Source: Hymenobacter terrestris (GTDB lineage: Bacteria > Bacteroidota > Bacteroidia > Cytophagales > Hymenobacteraceae). From it: 64,000 nucleotides of DNA. Shown here piece by piece: positions 8,093 through 16,848 of this stretch; the stretch's first letter is position 1; each line of letters begins with the position of its first letter. Below the pieces are notes generated by a model that saw nothing but the letters and a program-made list of their open reading frames with translations, was not told the origin of the DNA and searched no databases. Both the position numbers and the translations under genes were made by a program. The DNA lies in assembly GCF_013377905.1 (NCBI RefSeq), contig NZ_JABKAV010000006.1:62001-126000 (forward strand). The letters are read 5' to 3'.

Positions 8093-10603
8093 ATGCGCTT
8101 TGTTATTCCGCCCGTTTTGCTGCTGCTCCTGCTTCTGATGGGGCCGGCATGCTGGGCCCAGCGTATCAGCTTCAGTGGGCGCATCACCGAAACCAACGGC
8201 CAGCCTGTGCCTTTTGCCTCGGTATTCGTGCGCGGCACCAGCCAGGGTGCCACCGCCGACGAAAACGGGCGCTATCAGTTTACCCTCACCGGCACAGTGG
8301 ATACGCTCACGGCCTCGGCCATTGGCTTCGCCCCGGTCGGGAAAGCCGTGACCGGCACCGCCGCCCGCCAGACGCTCAACTTTGTGCTGGGCAGCGGCAG
8401 CGTGTCGTTGGGCGAGGTGGTAGTGCGGCCCCGCGAGAATCCAGCCTACCGCATTCTGCGCCGGGTGGATGCCAACCGCCGCCGCAACCAGAAAACCAGC
8501 CTCACGGCCTACGACTACGACAGCTACGCCCGCAATGAGCTGCTCATCAACAACCTGCCCGACCAGCTAAGCCGCCGCAAGCTGCTGCGCCAGATTACGG
8601 CCGTGGCCGATACGCTGGGCCTGGAGCGCGACGCCAATGGCCGGCCGGTGGTGCCCATCTTCGCCTCCGAAGTCCTCTCGCACTACTACCAGAACAACGA
8701 GCCGCTGCGCCAGCGCGAGGAGGTCAGCAAAACCCAGATGCACGGCGCGGCCCCCCGCGAGGGCTCGGTGGTGTCGCAGATTATGGGTTCTTCGTTTCAG
8801 GACTGGGATTTTTACCGCAACTGGATTCGCATTGTGGGCAAGGACTTCGTTTCGCCCATTGCCGAGGGCTGGAAGTTTTCCTACGAGTACGAGCTGCAGG
8901 ATTCGCTCATGGTCGGCGACGACTACTGCTACAAGCTGAAGGTAACGCCCCGCCGCCCCCAGGACTTAGCGTTCAAGGGCACTATCTGGATAACCACCGA
9001 CACCTACGCGCTGCGCAAGCTCGATGTGGAAGTCAGCACCCAGGCCAACCTCAACTTCATCGAGCAGATTGCCGTGCGCCAGGAGCTGGCCCCCACCGAA
9101 GCCGGGCCCTGGCTGCCCACCGTCACGCGCTTCGTTATCGGCATCCGGCCCAGCAAGGGCAGTACCGGCGTGCTGGCGCGCATCAGCACGGTGTACACCA
9201 ATTTCCGGGTGAACCAGACTCAACCGCTGGCGTTCTACGACAAGCCCCTGGAGGTGGCCGCCGACGCCTACGACGTGCCGCCCGGCTACTTCGCCGCCAA
9301 CCGGCCCGACTCGCTCAGCCGCCAGGAGCAGCTCACGCTAACGGTGCTCGATACCGTGCGTCAGCTGCCAGCCGTGCGCTCGATGATGGAGCTGGCCGAT
9401 ATTGTGGTGAACGGCTACTATCCGCTGGGCAAAGTGGACCTGGGCCCATTGCTGGCCACGGTGGGCTACAACAACATCGAGGGCCTGCGCCTGCGAGTGG
9501 GCTTCCGCACCTCCACCGAGTGGAGCCGCGACTGGCAGCTGCGGCCCTACCTGGCCTACGGCACCCAGGACGGCCGCTTCAAATACGGCCTGCGGGTCCA
9601 GCGCATCATCGACCGCCGGCACTGGACGGTGGCCAACTTCGAGCACCGCCACGACATCGACCAAGTGGCTCTGCTCGACAACGACTACGCCCTCGAAAAC
9701 CCGCTGTTCGAAGCCGCGGCCCGTCTGGGCAACATCAGCAACAGCCGCCCGCTGCTGCGCGACTTGACCAGCGTGTCGGTGCAGTCCGATTTGTTCCGTG
9801 GCTTTACGCAACGCGTAATGCTGCGCCGCCAGCAGTTTGAGCCGCTCTACCCCTTTCTCTATTACACGCAGGAGGCCCGCCTCGGCAGCCCTACCACCGC
9901 CAATTTTACGCTCTCGGAAGTGATACTGGAGTCGCGCTACGCCCGCGACGAGGTGCTGGTGGCCAACAACCAGAACCGCCGCACGGCCGTGGGCCTCAAG
10001 CGCTGGCCGGTGTTTACGGTGCGCTACACGCTGGGCCTCAACAACCTGCTGGGCTCCGATTTCCGCTACCAGAAGTTCAACCTGCTCATCGACCACAGCC
10101 TGCGCCTGGGTCAGCTGGGCCGCACTACTTACCGCATTGATGCCGGCTACATTCCGAGCACCGTGCCCTACCCGTTGCTTAAGAGCCACCTGGGCAACCA
10201 GTCGTTCTTTTACAACGCCGGGGCTTATAACCTGATGCGCTTCTTCGAGTTCGTGAGTGACCGGTACGCCGGCCTGCAGCTGGAGCATCAGTTCGGGGGT
10301 TTTCTGCTGAACTCGCTGCCGGCTATCAAGCAGCTCAACTGGCGGCTGGTGGGCACCACCAACCTGCTCTGGGGCAGCGTCAGCGACGCCAACCGCCGCA
10401 TCACCCCCACCACCGACCCGGCTACCGGCCAGCCGCTGCCCGCCTTCCAGTCGTTGGGCCGCCTGCCCTACGCCGAGGTGGGGTACGGGGTCGAGAACAT
10501 CTTCAAAATTGTACGGGTCGACTTCCTGCACCGCCTCACCTACCGCAACCGGCCCGATGCCCGCACGTTCGGGGTGAAGGTGAGTTTGAAGTTTAGTCTG
10601 TAG
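8093..10603 (+). CDS. DUF5686 protein with carboxypeptidase-regulatory-like domain
   Basis: 836-residue predicted outer-membrane protein. It has a signal peptide (hydrophobic leucine run, cleavage after CWAQ). Residues ~24-110 form a carboxypeptidase-D regulatory-like beta sandwich (FSGRITETNGQPVPFASVFV ... ADENGRYQF), as in TonB-dependent transporters. The DUF5686 part fills the rest, and its C-terminal half is rich in alternating beta strands ending in FGVKVSLKFSL, typical of a beta barrel. The family is common in Bacteroidota and its function is unknown. The N-terminal domain suggests a surface or periplasmic partner-binding role, which is inference. It lies 109 bases after the flavoprotein gene. 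Confidence 0.88.
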   Translation: MRFVIPPVLLLLLLLMGPACWAQRISFSGRITETNGQPVPFASVFVRGTSQGATADENGRYQFTLTGTVDTLTASAIGFAPVGKAVTGTAARQTLNFVLGSGSVSLGEVVVRPRENPAYRILRRVDANRRRNQKTSLTAYDYDSYARNELLINNLPDQLSRRKLLRQITAVADTLGLERDANGRPVVPIFASEVLSHYYQNNEPLRQREEVSKTQMHGAAPREGSVVSQIMGSSFQDWDFYRNWIRIVGKDFVSPIAEGWKFSYEYELQDSLMVGDDYCYKLKVTPRRPQDLAFKGTIWITTDTYALRKLDVEVSTQANLNFIEQIAVRQELAPTEAGPWLPTVTRFVIGIRPSKGSTGVLARISTVYTNFRVNQTQPLAFYDKPLEVAADAYDVPPGYFAANRPDSLSRQEQLTLTVLDTVRQLPAVRSMMELADIVVNGYYPLGKVDLGPLLATVGYNNIEGLRLRVGFRTSTEWSRDWQLRPYLAYGTQDGRFKYGLRVQRIIDRRHWTVANFEHRHDIDQVALLDNDYALENPLFEAAARLGNISNSRPLLRDLTSVSVQSDLFRGFTQRVMLRRQQFEPLYPFLYYTQEARLGSPTTANFTLSEVILESRYARDEVLVANNQNRRTAVGLKRWPVFTVRYTLGLNNLLGSDFRYQKFNLLIDHSLRLGQLGRTTYRIDAGYIPSTVPYPLLKSHLGNQSFFYNAGAYNLMRFFEFVSDRYAGLQLEHQFGGFLLNSLPAIKQLNWRLVGTTNLLWGSVSDANRRITPTTDPATGQPLPAFQSLGRLPYAEVGYGVENIFKIVRVDFLHRLTYRNRPDARTFGVKVSLKFSL

Positions 10604-10608
10604 AACGA

Positions 10609-10722
10609 TGTAGGGGTGGGGCTTGTCCCCGCCCGCCGTTGGACGACCCGCCCGCTCCGAATTGCAACGATTCCGTTCAACGGCGGGCGGATACAAGCCC
10701 TGCCCCCACGTCGCCCAGTGCG
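10609..10722. repeat. GC-rich hairpin repeat (GGGGCTTGTCCCCGCCCGCCG family)
   Basis: Imperfect inverted repeat whose left arm (GTAGGGGTGGGGCTTG...) is answered by CAAGCCCTGCCCCCAC on the right. The same family occurs at 24253-24360. The right arm is read through by the minus-strand cyclase gene and supplies its last codons. Confidence 0.8.
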
Positions 10723-11477
10723 TATAGCACCGGCTTGCTGGGGCTGGCATCCAGCTCCAAGCTGGTTATCTGCAGGTTGAGCAGGTATAGGCCATCCTCC
10801 ACGGCATCGGGCACGAAGATGAGCTCGGTGATGGTAGCCTGCTGGCGGGTGGCCTGCGGGTACTGCCAGAACGCGTGATGGGCCAGCAGCTCGCCCTCAT
10901 CCTCTTCGCGGTCGACGCTGGGCAGGTCGAGCAGTAGGTGCTCGATGTGCTGCTGGGCCAGGTACTCGGCCAAGGCGGGTTCGAGGTAGGTGGGGTTGGT
11001 GCCCGAGTACTGGCGGGTGCGCTTGGCGCGGTGGTTGGGCAATGTGCGCAGAATCAGGGCCTCGGGCCGCACGGCGGCTTCGGGGCCGCCTTCCAGCTCG
11101 CGGCGCACATCGGCCAGCAGCACCACTTCGTCGCCGTTGGGCTGGGGCCGCGGCTGCACCGATACCAGCCGGGCCACGAACAGAAACCGGCGTAGGCAGC
11201 GGTTGAGCGTGGCTTCCGGCGCGGCCGAGATATGGCCGTAGCACTCGGTATGCGTGCCGTTGCCGTGGGGCGTAACGTGCACGCGCTTGTAGTTGGTGCT
11301 GCCACCCGCGGCCACGCTGCCCACGAAGTCGCCCACCCGAATCACGTCAAACGCCACCGGCTCGGCCCAAAAGCAGTTCACCTGCCCCTCACCCGGCGCC
11401 AGCGGCAACGAAATATCCAGCGGTGCCTGCGGGTTGAAGCTGAACGAGCGGCCGTAGTGCGGATAAGTGGCGAGCAT
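10677..11477 (-). CDS. Cyclase family protein (kynurenine-formamidase-like hydrolase)
   Basis: 266-residue metal-dependent hydrolase of the cyclase/KynB superfamily. The signature is PLDISLPL near residue 17 followed by the metal-binding HGNGTHTECYGHIS, a variant of the HxGTHxD/E motif. Further acidic and His positions occur in DLPSVDREEDEGELLAHHAFW, in the place where formamidases keep their conserved Asp/His. Substrate is unknown and no tryptophan-degradation genes are nearby. The final ~11 residues (DVGAGLVSARR) are encoded by a GC-rich hairpin repeat, so the native C-terminus was probably altered by repeat insertion. Start ATG at 11477. Confidence 0.85.
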   Translation of the reverse strand: MLATYPHYGRSFSFNPQAPLDISLPLAPGEGQVNCFWAEPVAFDVIRVGDFVGSVAAGGSTNYKRVHVTPHGNGTHTECYGHISAAPEATLNRCLRRFLFVARLVSVQPRPQPNGDEVVLLADVRRELEGGPEAAVRPEALILRTLPNHRAKRTRQYSGTNPTYLEPALAEYLAQQHIEHLLLDLPSVDREEDEGELLAHHAFWQYPQATRQQATITELIFVPDAVEDGLYLLNLQITSLELDASPSKPVLYALGDVGAGLVSARR

Positions 11478-11520
11478 GATTTGGAGGTGAGGAAGTGGTG
11501 GGGTGGAAGGTGTTACAAAG

Positions 11521-11622
11521 GAACGTTATTCAGAGCGCAGCGAAGAATCTTGCGTGCTGATGCTGCAATGCTACCCCAATGGTATCACGCGAGATTCTTC
11601 GCTGCGCTCTGAATGACAGTTC
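11521..11622. repeat. Long hairpin repeat (GAAGAATCT / CAGAATGAC family)
   Basis: Inverted repeat with arms TTCAGAGCGCAGCGAAGAAT and its complement, around a ~45-base loop, between the start of the cyclase gene and the end of the hydrolase gene. Its arm sequence is shared with the hairpins at 22018, 27801 and 39508. Confidence 0.85.
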
Positions 11623-11650
11623 TTCTATCGGCAAGAGAATACTACCGCCC

Positions 11651-12301
11651 CTAATCCAGCCCGTTCAGAATATGTGCAATTTCTTCGGCGTGGCTGAGTA
11701 CCATGAAGTGGCCGCCACCCCGGATACGGTAGTCTATGGAGCGGTTGCCGGGCGGGAATACCCGGTCGCGGGTGCCCAGCAGCTGCACGGCGGGCGCTAC
11801 GCCCGTGCTGTTCCAGTGCAGCAAACTATTGATTGCCCAGCGAGTGTAGCGCGGCTCCATATCAAGCAAGATGTGGCGGAACAGCCGGTACTCTGCCCCG
11901 TTGCGCACCCCGAAATACAGCTGTCCGGCCCTCGGAAATAGCTTCAGCCACTGCGGCGGCACCAGTCGGTACAGTCCTGAGGCCCGCACCAGCCGCAGCA
12001 GCAGCGGCAGACTCTGAGCATCGGGCAGGCTACTGATAAGTACCGGGCGCAACCCCGGCCGCAGCCGCTGCAATTCCAGCGCAACAACCCCACCAAACGA
12101 CACGCCCCCCAACCAGCCCGTAGCCCCCACCGGAATAGCCTCAGCCATCCGGGCCGCATAGTGCGGCAGCGGCTCGTCGGCTGACTCGGGCGGCAGCCAG
12201 GGCAGCACCTGGCTTTCTGCGCGCAACAACGGCTGCAGCCGCTGAAACACCCGCTCGTCGGCTCCCAGCCCCGGAATCAGATAAAATACAGGCTTGCTCA
12301 T
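11651..12301 (-). CDS. Alpha/beta hydrolase
   Basis: About 216-residue alpha/beta-hydrolase-fold protein. The oxyanion-hole loop is at the N-terminus (FYLIPGLGADERVF), and the nucleophile elbow appears as GWLGGVSFGG, i.e. Gly-Val-Ser-Phe-Gly. The catalytic His is probably the one in GGGHFMVLSHAEEI near the C-terminus and the Asp in LLGTRDRVFP. I chose the ATG at 12301 because the longer frame (from 12397) would run through a terminator hairpin. No signal peptide, so probably cytoplasmic. Substrate unknown. Confidence 0.85.
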   Translation of the reverse strand: MSKPVFYLIPGLGADERVFQRLQPLLRAESQVLPWLPPESADEPLPHYAARMAEAIPVGATGWLGGVSFGGVVALELQRLRPGLRPVLISSLPDAQSLPLLLRLVRASGLYRLVPPQWLKLFPRAGQLYFGVRNGAEYRLFRHILLDMEPRYTRWAINSLLHWNSTGVAPAVQLLGTRDRVFPPGNRSIDYRIRGGGHFMVLSHAEEIAHILNGLD

Positions 12302-12344
12302 GTTGTGTGCGGAGGCCGGATCAGGGCCACCAAATAAGGCCACT

Positions 12345-12391
12345 AAAATAAGCACGCCCCCTACCAAACCGGTAGGGGGCGTGCTTATTTT
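12345..12391. terminator. Bidirectional terminator after the DUF4382 gene
   Basis: Perfect 21-bp stem (12345-12365 with 12371-12391), five-base loop, with an A-run on one side and a T-run on the other. It terminates the minus-strand DUF4382 gene and separates it from the hydrolase gene. Confidence 0.88.
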
Positions 12392-12418
12392 AAGCAACTA
12401 TCGCAGTTTCAAAGGGGC

Positions 12419-13270
12419 TTACTGCAGCAGGGTGCTGCCGATGTCCGTCAGCTGGTCGTTGGTTACGGTGATGCCGGTACGAATTACCTGCTTGTAGCTG
12501 CCCTCGTTGGCCGGGGCGGTAGTGGTGGGGAAGAACTCGACCCGGTAAGTACCCGAGGGCAGGGCACCCAGCTGGAAGGCACCGGCTGCATCGGCGGAGG
12601 TGCTGAACGTGTCGGCGGGCGTGATGGACGAGCGGATAGCCAGTACCTGTGGCAGCGCCGCGGCCGGAGTTACGGTGCCGCGCAGGCCGCCGCGAATATC
12701 CTGGGCCACTACCCGAATAACGGGCTTGAGCAGGTAACGCTCCTTTTTGTCGTTGCCGGGCTTCCAGTTGCCGCGCTCCACAATGGATTTGGCTACGTCG
12801 AAATCGAGCAAAAGCTGGTAGTTGCTGCTCTGCTGGTAGAGGTCTTTCTTGTTGATCTTGAGCTTCACGCCCGACGACTGGCCGCTGGGCGTTTTCAGCT
12901 CGTAGCGCTGGCCGTCGCGGCCGGTCACGTAGCTGTCGGGACCAAGAATCAGGCGGATTTCCTTCAACTGGCCCGGATCGAAATCGGAACTGACCAGCAG
13001 CGCCGAGCGGCCATTCACGTATTCCAGCACGTTGATGGGCTGCGCCTGGAAAGGCAGCAACTGCCAGCCATCGGGGTTGCCTTCTTCCTTCAGGTGAATC
13101 TCAATCTGACGTACATCGAGAATTACTGCCCGAAAATCACCGGGCGCATCCGTCAGGCGCACTTCGAGAGTGCCGGTAGACAGCGCATTGTCCGCTTTAT
13201 CGTTGTCGCTACAGGAAGCCAGCGCCAGCGGCGCAGCCACGAGGGCATAGAACAAAGTGCGTTTAAACAT
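12419..13270 (-). CDS. DUF4382 lipoprotein
   Basis: 283-residue predicted lipoprotein. Signal MFKRTLFYALVAAPLALASC has a lipobox LASC, with Cys19 as the acylated residue. Residues ~32-170 match the DUF4382 pattern (GTLEVRLTDAPGDFRAVILDVRQIEIH), common in Bacteroidota surface lipoproteins. Residues ~200-265 (VTPAAALPQVLAIR ... SADAAGAFQLGALPSGTYRVEF) look like a carboxypeptidase-regulatory-like fold, consistent with a surface adhesin or scaffold. Function unknown. It is followed on its own strand by the strong terminator at 12345-12391, so it is probably monocistronic. Confidence 0.88.
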   Translation of the reverse strand: MFKRTLFYALVAAPLALASCSDNDKADNALSTGTLEVRLTDAPGDFRAVILDVRQIEIHLKEEGNPDGWQLLPFQAQPINVLEYVNGRSALLVSSDFDPGQLKEIRLILGPDSYVTGRDGQRYELKTPSGQSSGVKLKINKKDLYQQSSNYQLLLDFDVAKSIVERGNWKPGNDKKERYLLKPVIRVVAQDIRGGLRGTVTPAAALPQVLAIRSSITPADTFSTSADAAGAFQLGALPSGTYRVEFFPTTTAPANEGSYKQVIRTGITVTNDQLTDIGSTLLQ

Positions 13271-13385
13271 GATAGCAGAGAAGAAAAAAGTGAAACAGAT
13301 GACGTTGGTCTATGCCTACTCAGGCTAGCTGTTGCGGCCCTGCAAAAATGCAACCAAAGTTTGTACTTCTACCAGATAGCCCGAA

Positions 13386-16300
13386 TTAGCTGCCGGCCTT
13401 GGCCGTATCGGCCGGAGCTTTGGGCTCGGCGGGCTTGGGCGCGGGGGCCGGCGCCGGAGCAGGCGTTGATGCCGGAGCAGGCTTCGGTTTCCCGAAAAGG
13501 CTGTTGAGACCTTTTTTGGCCTGTTCGCGCAGTTTAGCTTCGGCTTCGAGGCGCTTCTTTTCCAGCTCCAGCTGGGCCCGCACCTCTAGTTCCTGGCGCT
13601 TCACCAGGGCTTCTTTTTTGAGGCTGTCCTGGGAAAGCAGCAGTTTGGCGGCCAGCCCGGCCTTGGAGTCGTCGAGCTTGCTTTGCACAATGCCGCTAAC
13701 CAGCTCCTTGGCCATATCCTTGGCCTGGCCCTTCACGCTGCCACTGCTCAGCTTCACCTGGGGGTTGCTCATGGTACCGCCGATGGTGAGGCCCAGCGTC
13801 ACGCGTTCGGTGCTTTTCAGGTTCGATACGCCAGTGAGGCGCGTAAGCTGGCTGCTGAGGGCGCTGCCGACCTGGCCTGTGGGCACATCGAGGGCCGCTA
13901 TGTACTCCAGCCCGCCGCCGTCGATGTTGTTCGAGCCGCCGACTGTCATCTTAATCTGGCCCACGTTCAAATCAAACGGCTTCACCACGAAGTTGCCGTT
14001 GATGATTTCGGCGGCCACATCCTTGTTGGTTACCACAAAATTCTTCAGCTCCTGCAACTGCGTGAGGTTGCTGATTTTGGCCAGCACCGGTGAGCCGGTT
14101 ACGGCCGCCCGCACAATATCGAACACGCCCTTGCCGGTGAGCGTGCTGAAGCGGGGCATCATGTCGGGGCCCATTTCGCCACTCACGTTGAAGTTGGTCG
14201 AGAAGATGCCCTCCAGGTTGGCCGCCAGCGGCACCAGCTTCTTAATCGAGTTGAAGGCGGAAAAGGCCTGCTGGAAGTTCAGCTCCTTCACGTTCAGCCC
14301 GAAATCGAACTTGGGGTGCGCCAGGTTCTGGCTGCTGTACGAGCCGTTGGTGGCGAAGCTGCCGCCAAGCGTATTAAAGGTGAGGTTGCGCAGCGTAGCC
14401 ACCTGGTTGCGCACCGTTACGGTGCCCTTCACGTCGTTCAGCTTCAGGTTGTCGTACAGCACCTGGCCCGCGGTGGTGTTCATGGTCAGGTCAAATTCCT
14501 TCGGAATCTGCAGCACCCCGTCGGCTTTGGTAGTGGCGGCGGCGGGGGCTTTGGTGGCGGCCGTTGCGCCGGCGGTGGGCTTGGCGCTTACCTCGTCCAC
14601 CATCCACTCGTTCAGGTTGAAGCGGCGCGAGTTCACCGTCAGGTCGCCGCGTAACGGCTGGCCGGGCACAAACAGGTAGGCCAGGTAGTTGCTGATGGTG
14701 CCCGAGGCCGCCACGTCCGACGAGCCCACGAAGCCCTGCATGTCGCGCAGCACAATCTTGTCATTGTTGAATGTAGCCGTGGCCTGGCTCACCTTCATGC
14801 CCTGCGGAAAGTCGGGGCTCTTGTAGTCGATGTTGCGAGCCTGCACAGTACCCGAGGCTACGACCGACTGGTAACGGCCGGCCTCAATGTCAGCCATGTT
14901 GCCCTTGGCGGCCACGTTGCCGCTCAGGCGCCCGGCCACCGTCATGCCTTCGAGCGGGAATATTTTGGTGAGCTTGGTGAGGTCTACCGTGCCCCTTACA
15001 TCGGTGTCAAAGGCCAGCTTATCTACGCCTTGGGTGGCCACACGGCCCTCCAACGGCTCACCGTCGAGCAGCATCTTGAACTGCGGAATGTTGACTTTGG
15101 TATCGTTAATCTGGCCGGTGGGGTTGGTCACAGTGCCGGTCAGCGTCAGGTTCTCGATGGGAGCCGGGAACTGCTTGCTCTTCACGTAACCGTTGGTCAG
15201 GTTCATTTTGGCCTGAATAACCGGCATTTGGGTAGCCGAGTACACGCCCTTGGCAGTGGCATCCACGAATAGCTTGCCGCGCAGCAGCAAATCCTTCACC
15301 GGATACACCTTCATCATCTCGGCCAGGTCCACGTTGGCTTTCACGCGGCCGTCCACCTTCATTGGGGCCAGCCCATCAATGGCTACGTTGCCGTCAATGG
15401 GGTTCTTGCCCAGGTCCAGGTGAAACTGCTTCACGTTCACTTTCACGTTGTTGGTGAAGCCCGACGGGTTGTCCACCACCATATCCACGTTGATGTTGCG
15501 GGCGCGCTCGGGCAGCGCCGGGTACTGGAAGCTGCCGTTCTTGATCTGCAGGTTCACGCCGTAGCCGGGCATCTGCAGCGCGTTCTGCACGCCCTTGTAA
15601 TAGCCGTCGAATGCTACTAGTCCGTCGGCCTTAATGTCCTTGAACTGCTCGGTATACGCGCCCGGCACCAGACTCAGGATGTTCTTGAAATCGGTTTCCA
15701 GCGCCTTAAACGTGAGGTCGTACACAATATCGGTGGCGTTGGGCAGGCCGATGGTACCCTGGAAGGTGGCCGGAAATTCGTTCAGCTTTACCTTGTTGTC
15801 CTTGAAGGTGAACAGCATCTTCTCCAGGTTCATGGCCATCGTCACGTCAGCATCGAGCTGCTTGTCGCTCACATACTGCACGCCGTCGTAGCTGAGCGAG
15901 GCGGACTGCGCCGTGGTCTGGCTCACCATATCGAAGATGTTCTGCTCGAAGTCGCCCGAGCCGGTGTGCTCAATGCCGCGCAGCTCCATACCGAACGGGA
16001 TGCTCCGGTCGTCGTAGCGCAGGCGGCCCTTGTTGATCTGCCAGCCCTTAATGGCCAGGCTCACGGCCGTGGTATCCTGCCCCTTGGTAGCGGCGGCCGA
16101 GTCCGACACGAATACGTCCCAGTTGGCGCGGCCGCTTTTGAGCACCTTTATATTGATGTCGGGCTCTTCAAGCGTGATGTTCTTAATTTTTATCTGGTCG
16201 CCGCTGATAACGCTCATCAGATTCAGGCCCACCCGCATTTCGGGCAGGTAAGCCAACGTGTCGCGGGCAAACGAGTCCTGCCCGATAACGCGCAGCTGGT

Positions 16301-16505
16301 TGATGCGCAACGCCAGGTCGGGGAAGGTGCTCAGCAGCGTCACGTCGACGTTGGCCGGGTCGTACTGCACCTCGGCCCGCACGCGCTGGACGAGCTGCTT
16401 ATCGAAGGCGGCTTTAATTTTATCTTTGAACAGCAGCGGCGCCAGAGCCAGAAAGGCCACGACGACGACCAGGAAAATCCCGAGGCCGATAAAAAACTTG
16501 CGCAT
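13386..16505 (-). CDS. AsmA family protein
   Basis: About 1039-residue inner-membrane-anchored protein of the AsmA/TamB-like group. A single N-terminal membrane segment (MRKFFIGLGIFLVVVVAFLALAPLLF) is followed by FDKQLVQRVRAEVQYDPANVDVTLLSTFPDLALRI split over the AsmA N-terminal domain, then a long repetitive beta region and the AsmA C-terminal module (~residues 800-920). The tail has a charged coiled-coil stretch rich in K/E/R and ends in a low-complexity Pro/Ala/Lys segment. AsmA-type proteins act in the periplasm as bridge-like lipid transporters between membranes; that role is known for the family and inferred here. ATG at 16505 was preferred over an upstream start at 16640. Confidence 0.92.
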   Translation of the reverse strand: MRKFFIGLGIFLVVVVAFLALAPLLFKDKIKAAFDKQLVQRVRAEVQYDPANVDVTLLSTFPDLALRINQLRVIGQDSFARDTLAYLPEMRVGLNLMSVISGDQIKIKNITLEEPDINIKVLKSGRANWDVFVSDSAAATKGQDTTAVSLAIKGWQINKGRLRYDDRSIPFGMELRGIEHTGSGDFEQNIFDMVSQTTAQSASLSYDGVQYVSDKQLDADVTMAMNLEKMLFTFKDNKVKLNEFPATFQGTIGLPNATDIVYDLTFKALETDFKNILSLVPGAYTEQFKDIKADGLVAFDGYYKGVQNALQMPGYGVNLQIKNGSFQYPALPERARNINVDMVVDNPSGFTNNVKVNVKQFHLDLGKNPIDGNVAIDGLAPMKVDGRVKANVDLAEMMKVYPVKDLLLRGKLFVDATAKGVYSATQMPVIQAKMNLTNGYVKSKQFPAPIENLTLTGTVTNPTGQINDTKVNIPQFKMLLDGEPLEGRVATQGVDKLAFDTDVRGTVDLTKLTKIFPLEGMTVAGRLSGNVAAKGNMADIEAGRYQSVVASGTVQARNIDYKSPDFPQGMKVSQATATFNNDKIVLRDMQGFVGSSDVAASGTISNYLAYLFVPGQPLRGDLTVNSRRFNLNEWMVDEVSAKPTAGATAATKAPAAATTKADGVLQIPKEFDLTMNTTAGQVLYDNLKLNDVKGTVTVRNQVATLRNLTFNTLGGSFATNGSYSSQNLAHPKFDFGLNVKELNFQQAFSAFNSIKKLVPLAANLEGIFSTNFNVSGEMGPDMMPRFSTLTGKGVFDIVRAAVTGSPVLAKISNLTQLQELKNFVVTNKDVAAEIINGNFVVKPFDLNVGQIKMTVGGSNNIDGGGLEYIAALDVPTGQVGSALSSQLTRLTGVSNLKSTERVTLGLTIGGTMSNPQVKLSSGSVKGQAKDMAKELVSGIVQSKLDDSKAGLAAKLLLSQDSLKKEALVKRQELEVRAQLELEKKRLEAEAKLREQAKKGLNSLFGKPKPAPASTPAPAPAPAPKPAEPKAPADTAKAGS

Positions 16506-16533
16506 AGAATGAATGCTTAAAAGAGGTAAATTC

Positions 16534-16590
16534 CGGCAACCGAACTGACTATCAGAATAATCAGTTCGGTTGCCGACCCAGGCAAAAGTA
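16534..16590 (-). promoter_or_regulatory. AsmA promoter -7 element and 5'-terminal hairpin
   Basis: On the minus strand TACTTTTG (16590 to 16583) matches the TAnnTTTG -7 element. The predicted start of transcription near 16576 coincides with the edge of a perfect 15-bp inverted repeat (16534-16548 with 16561-16575, 12-base loop), so the message would begin with this stem-loop. It could stabilise the mRNA or be an operator. The rest of the divergent gap (16591-16848) shows nothing else I can name. Confidence 0.5.
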
Positions 16591-16848
16591 AGGAGAAACT
16601 CAACCGGACTGCGGTTGTGATAAACGCTGTACAGACGCACTATCTTGCCCCTCGTCGTTACCGACGTTGTCTATATTAGTCATCCGGCAACGAAGTGGTA
16701 TTGCTGATGGTGGCTATGCAAGGACGAATACCACTGCCGCTTAACGACGAAACGCAAGCTGTTGCGCGTCTACACCGACCAACGCCCCTATAATTTCTCC
16801 CGGCCGTCGGGTACCAAACCCAACCGCCCGCTCGTTAGCAGCCCACGT

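Noticed and set aside
9338..10750. Long minus-strand open frame over the DUF5686 gene
   Set aside because: Shadow of a well-supported gene on the other strand; no recognisable motif.
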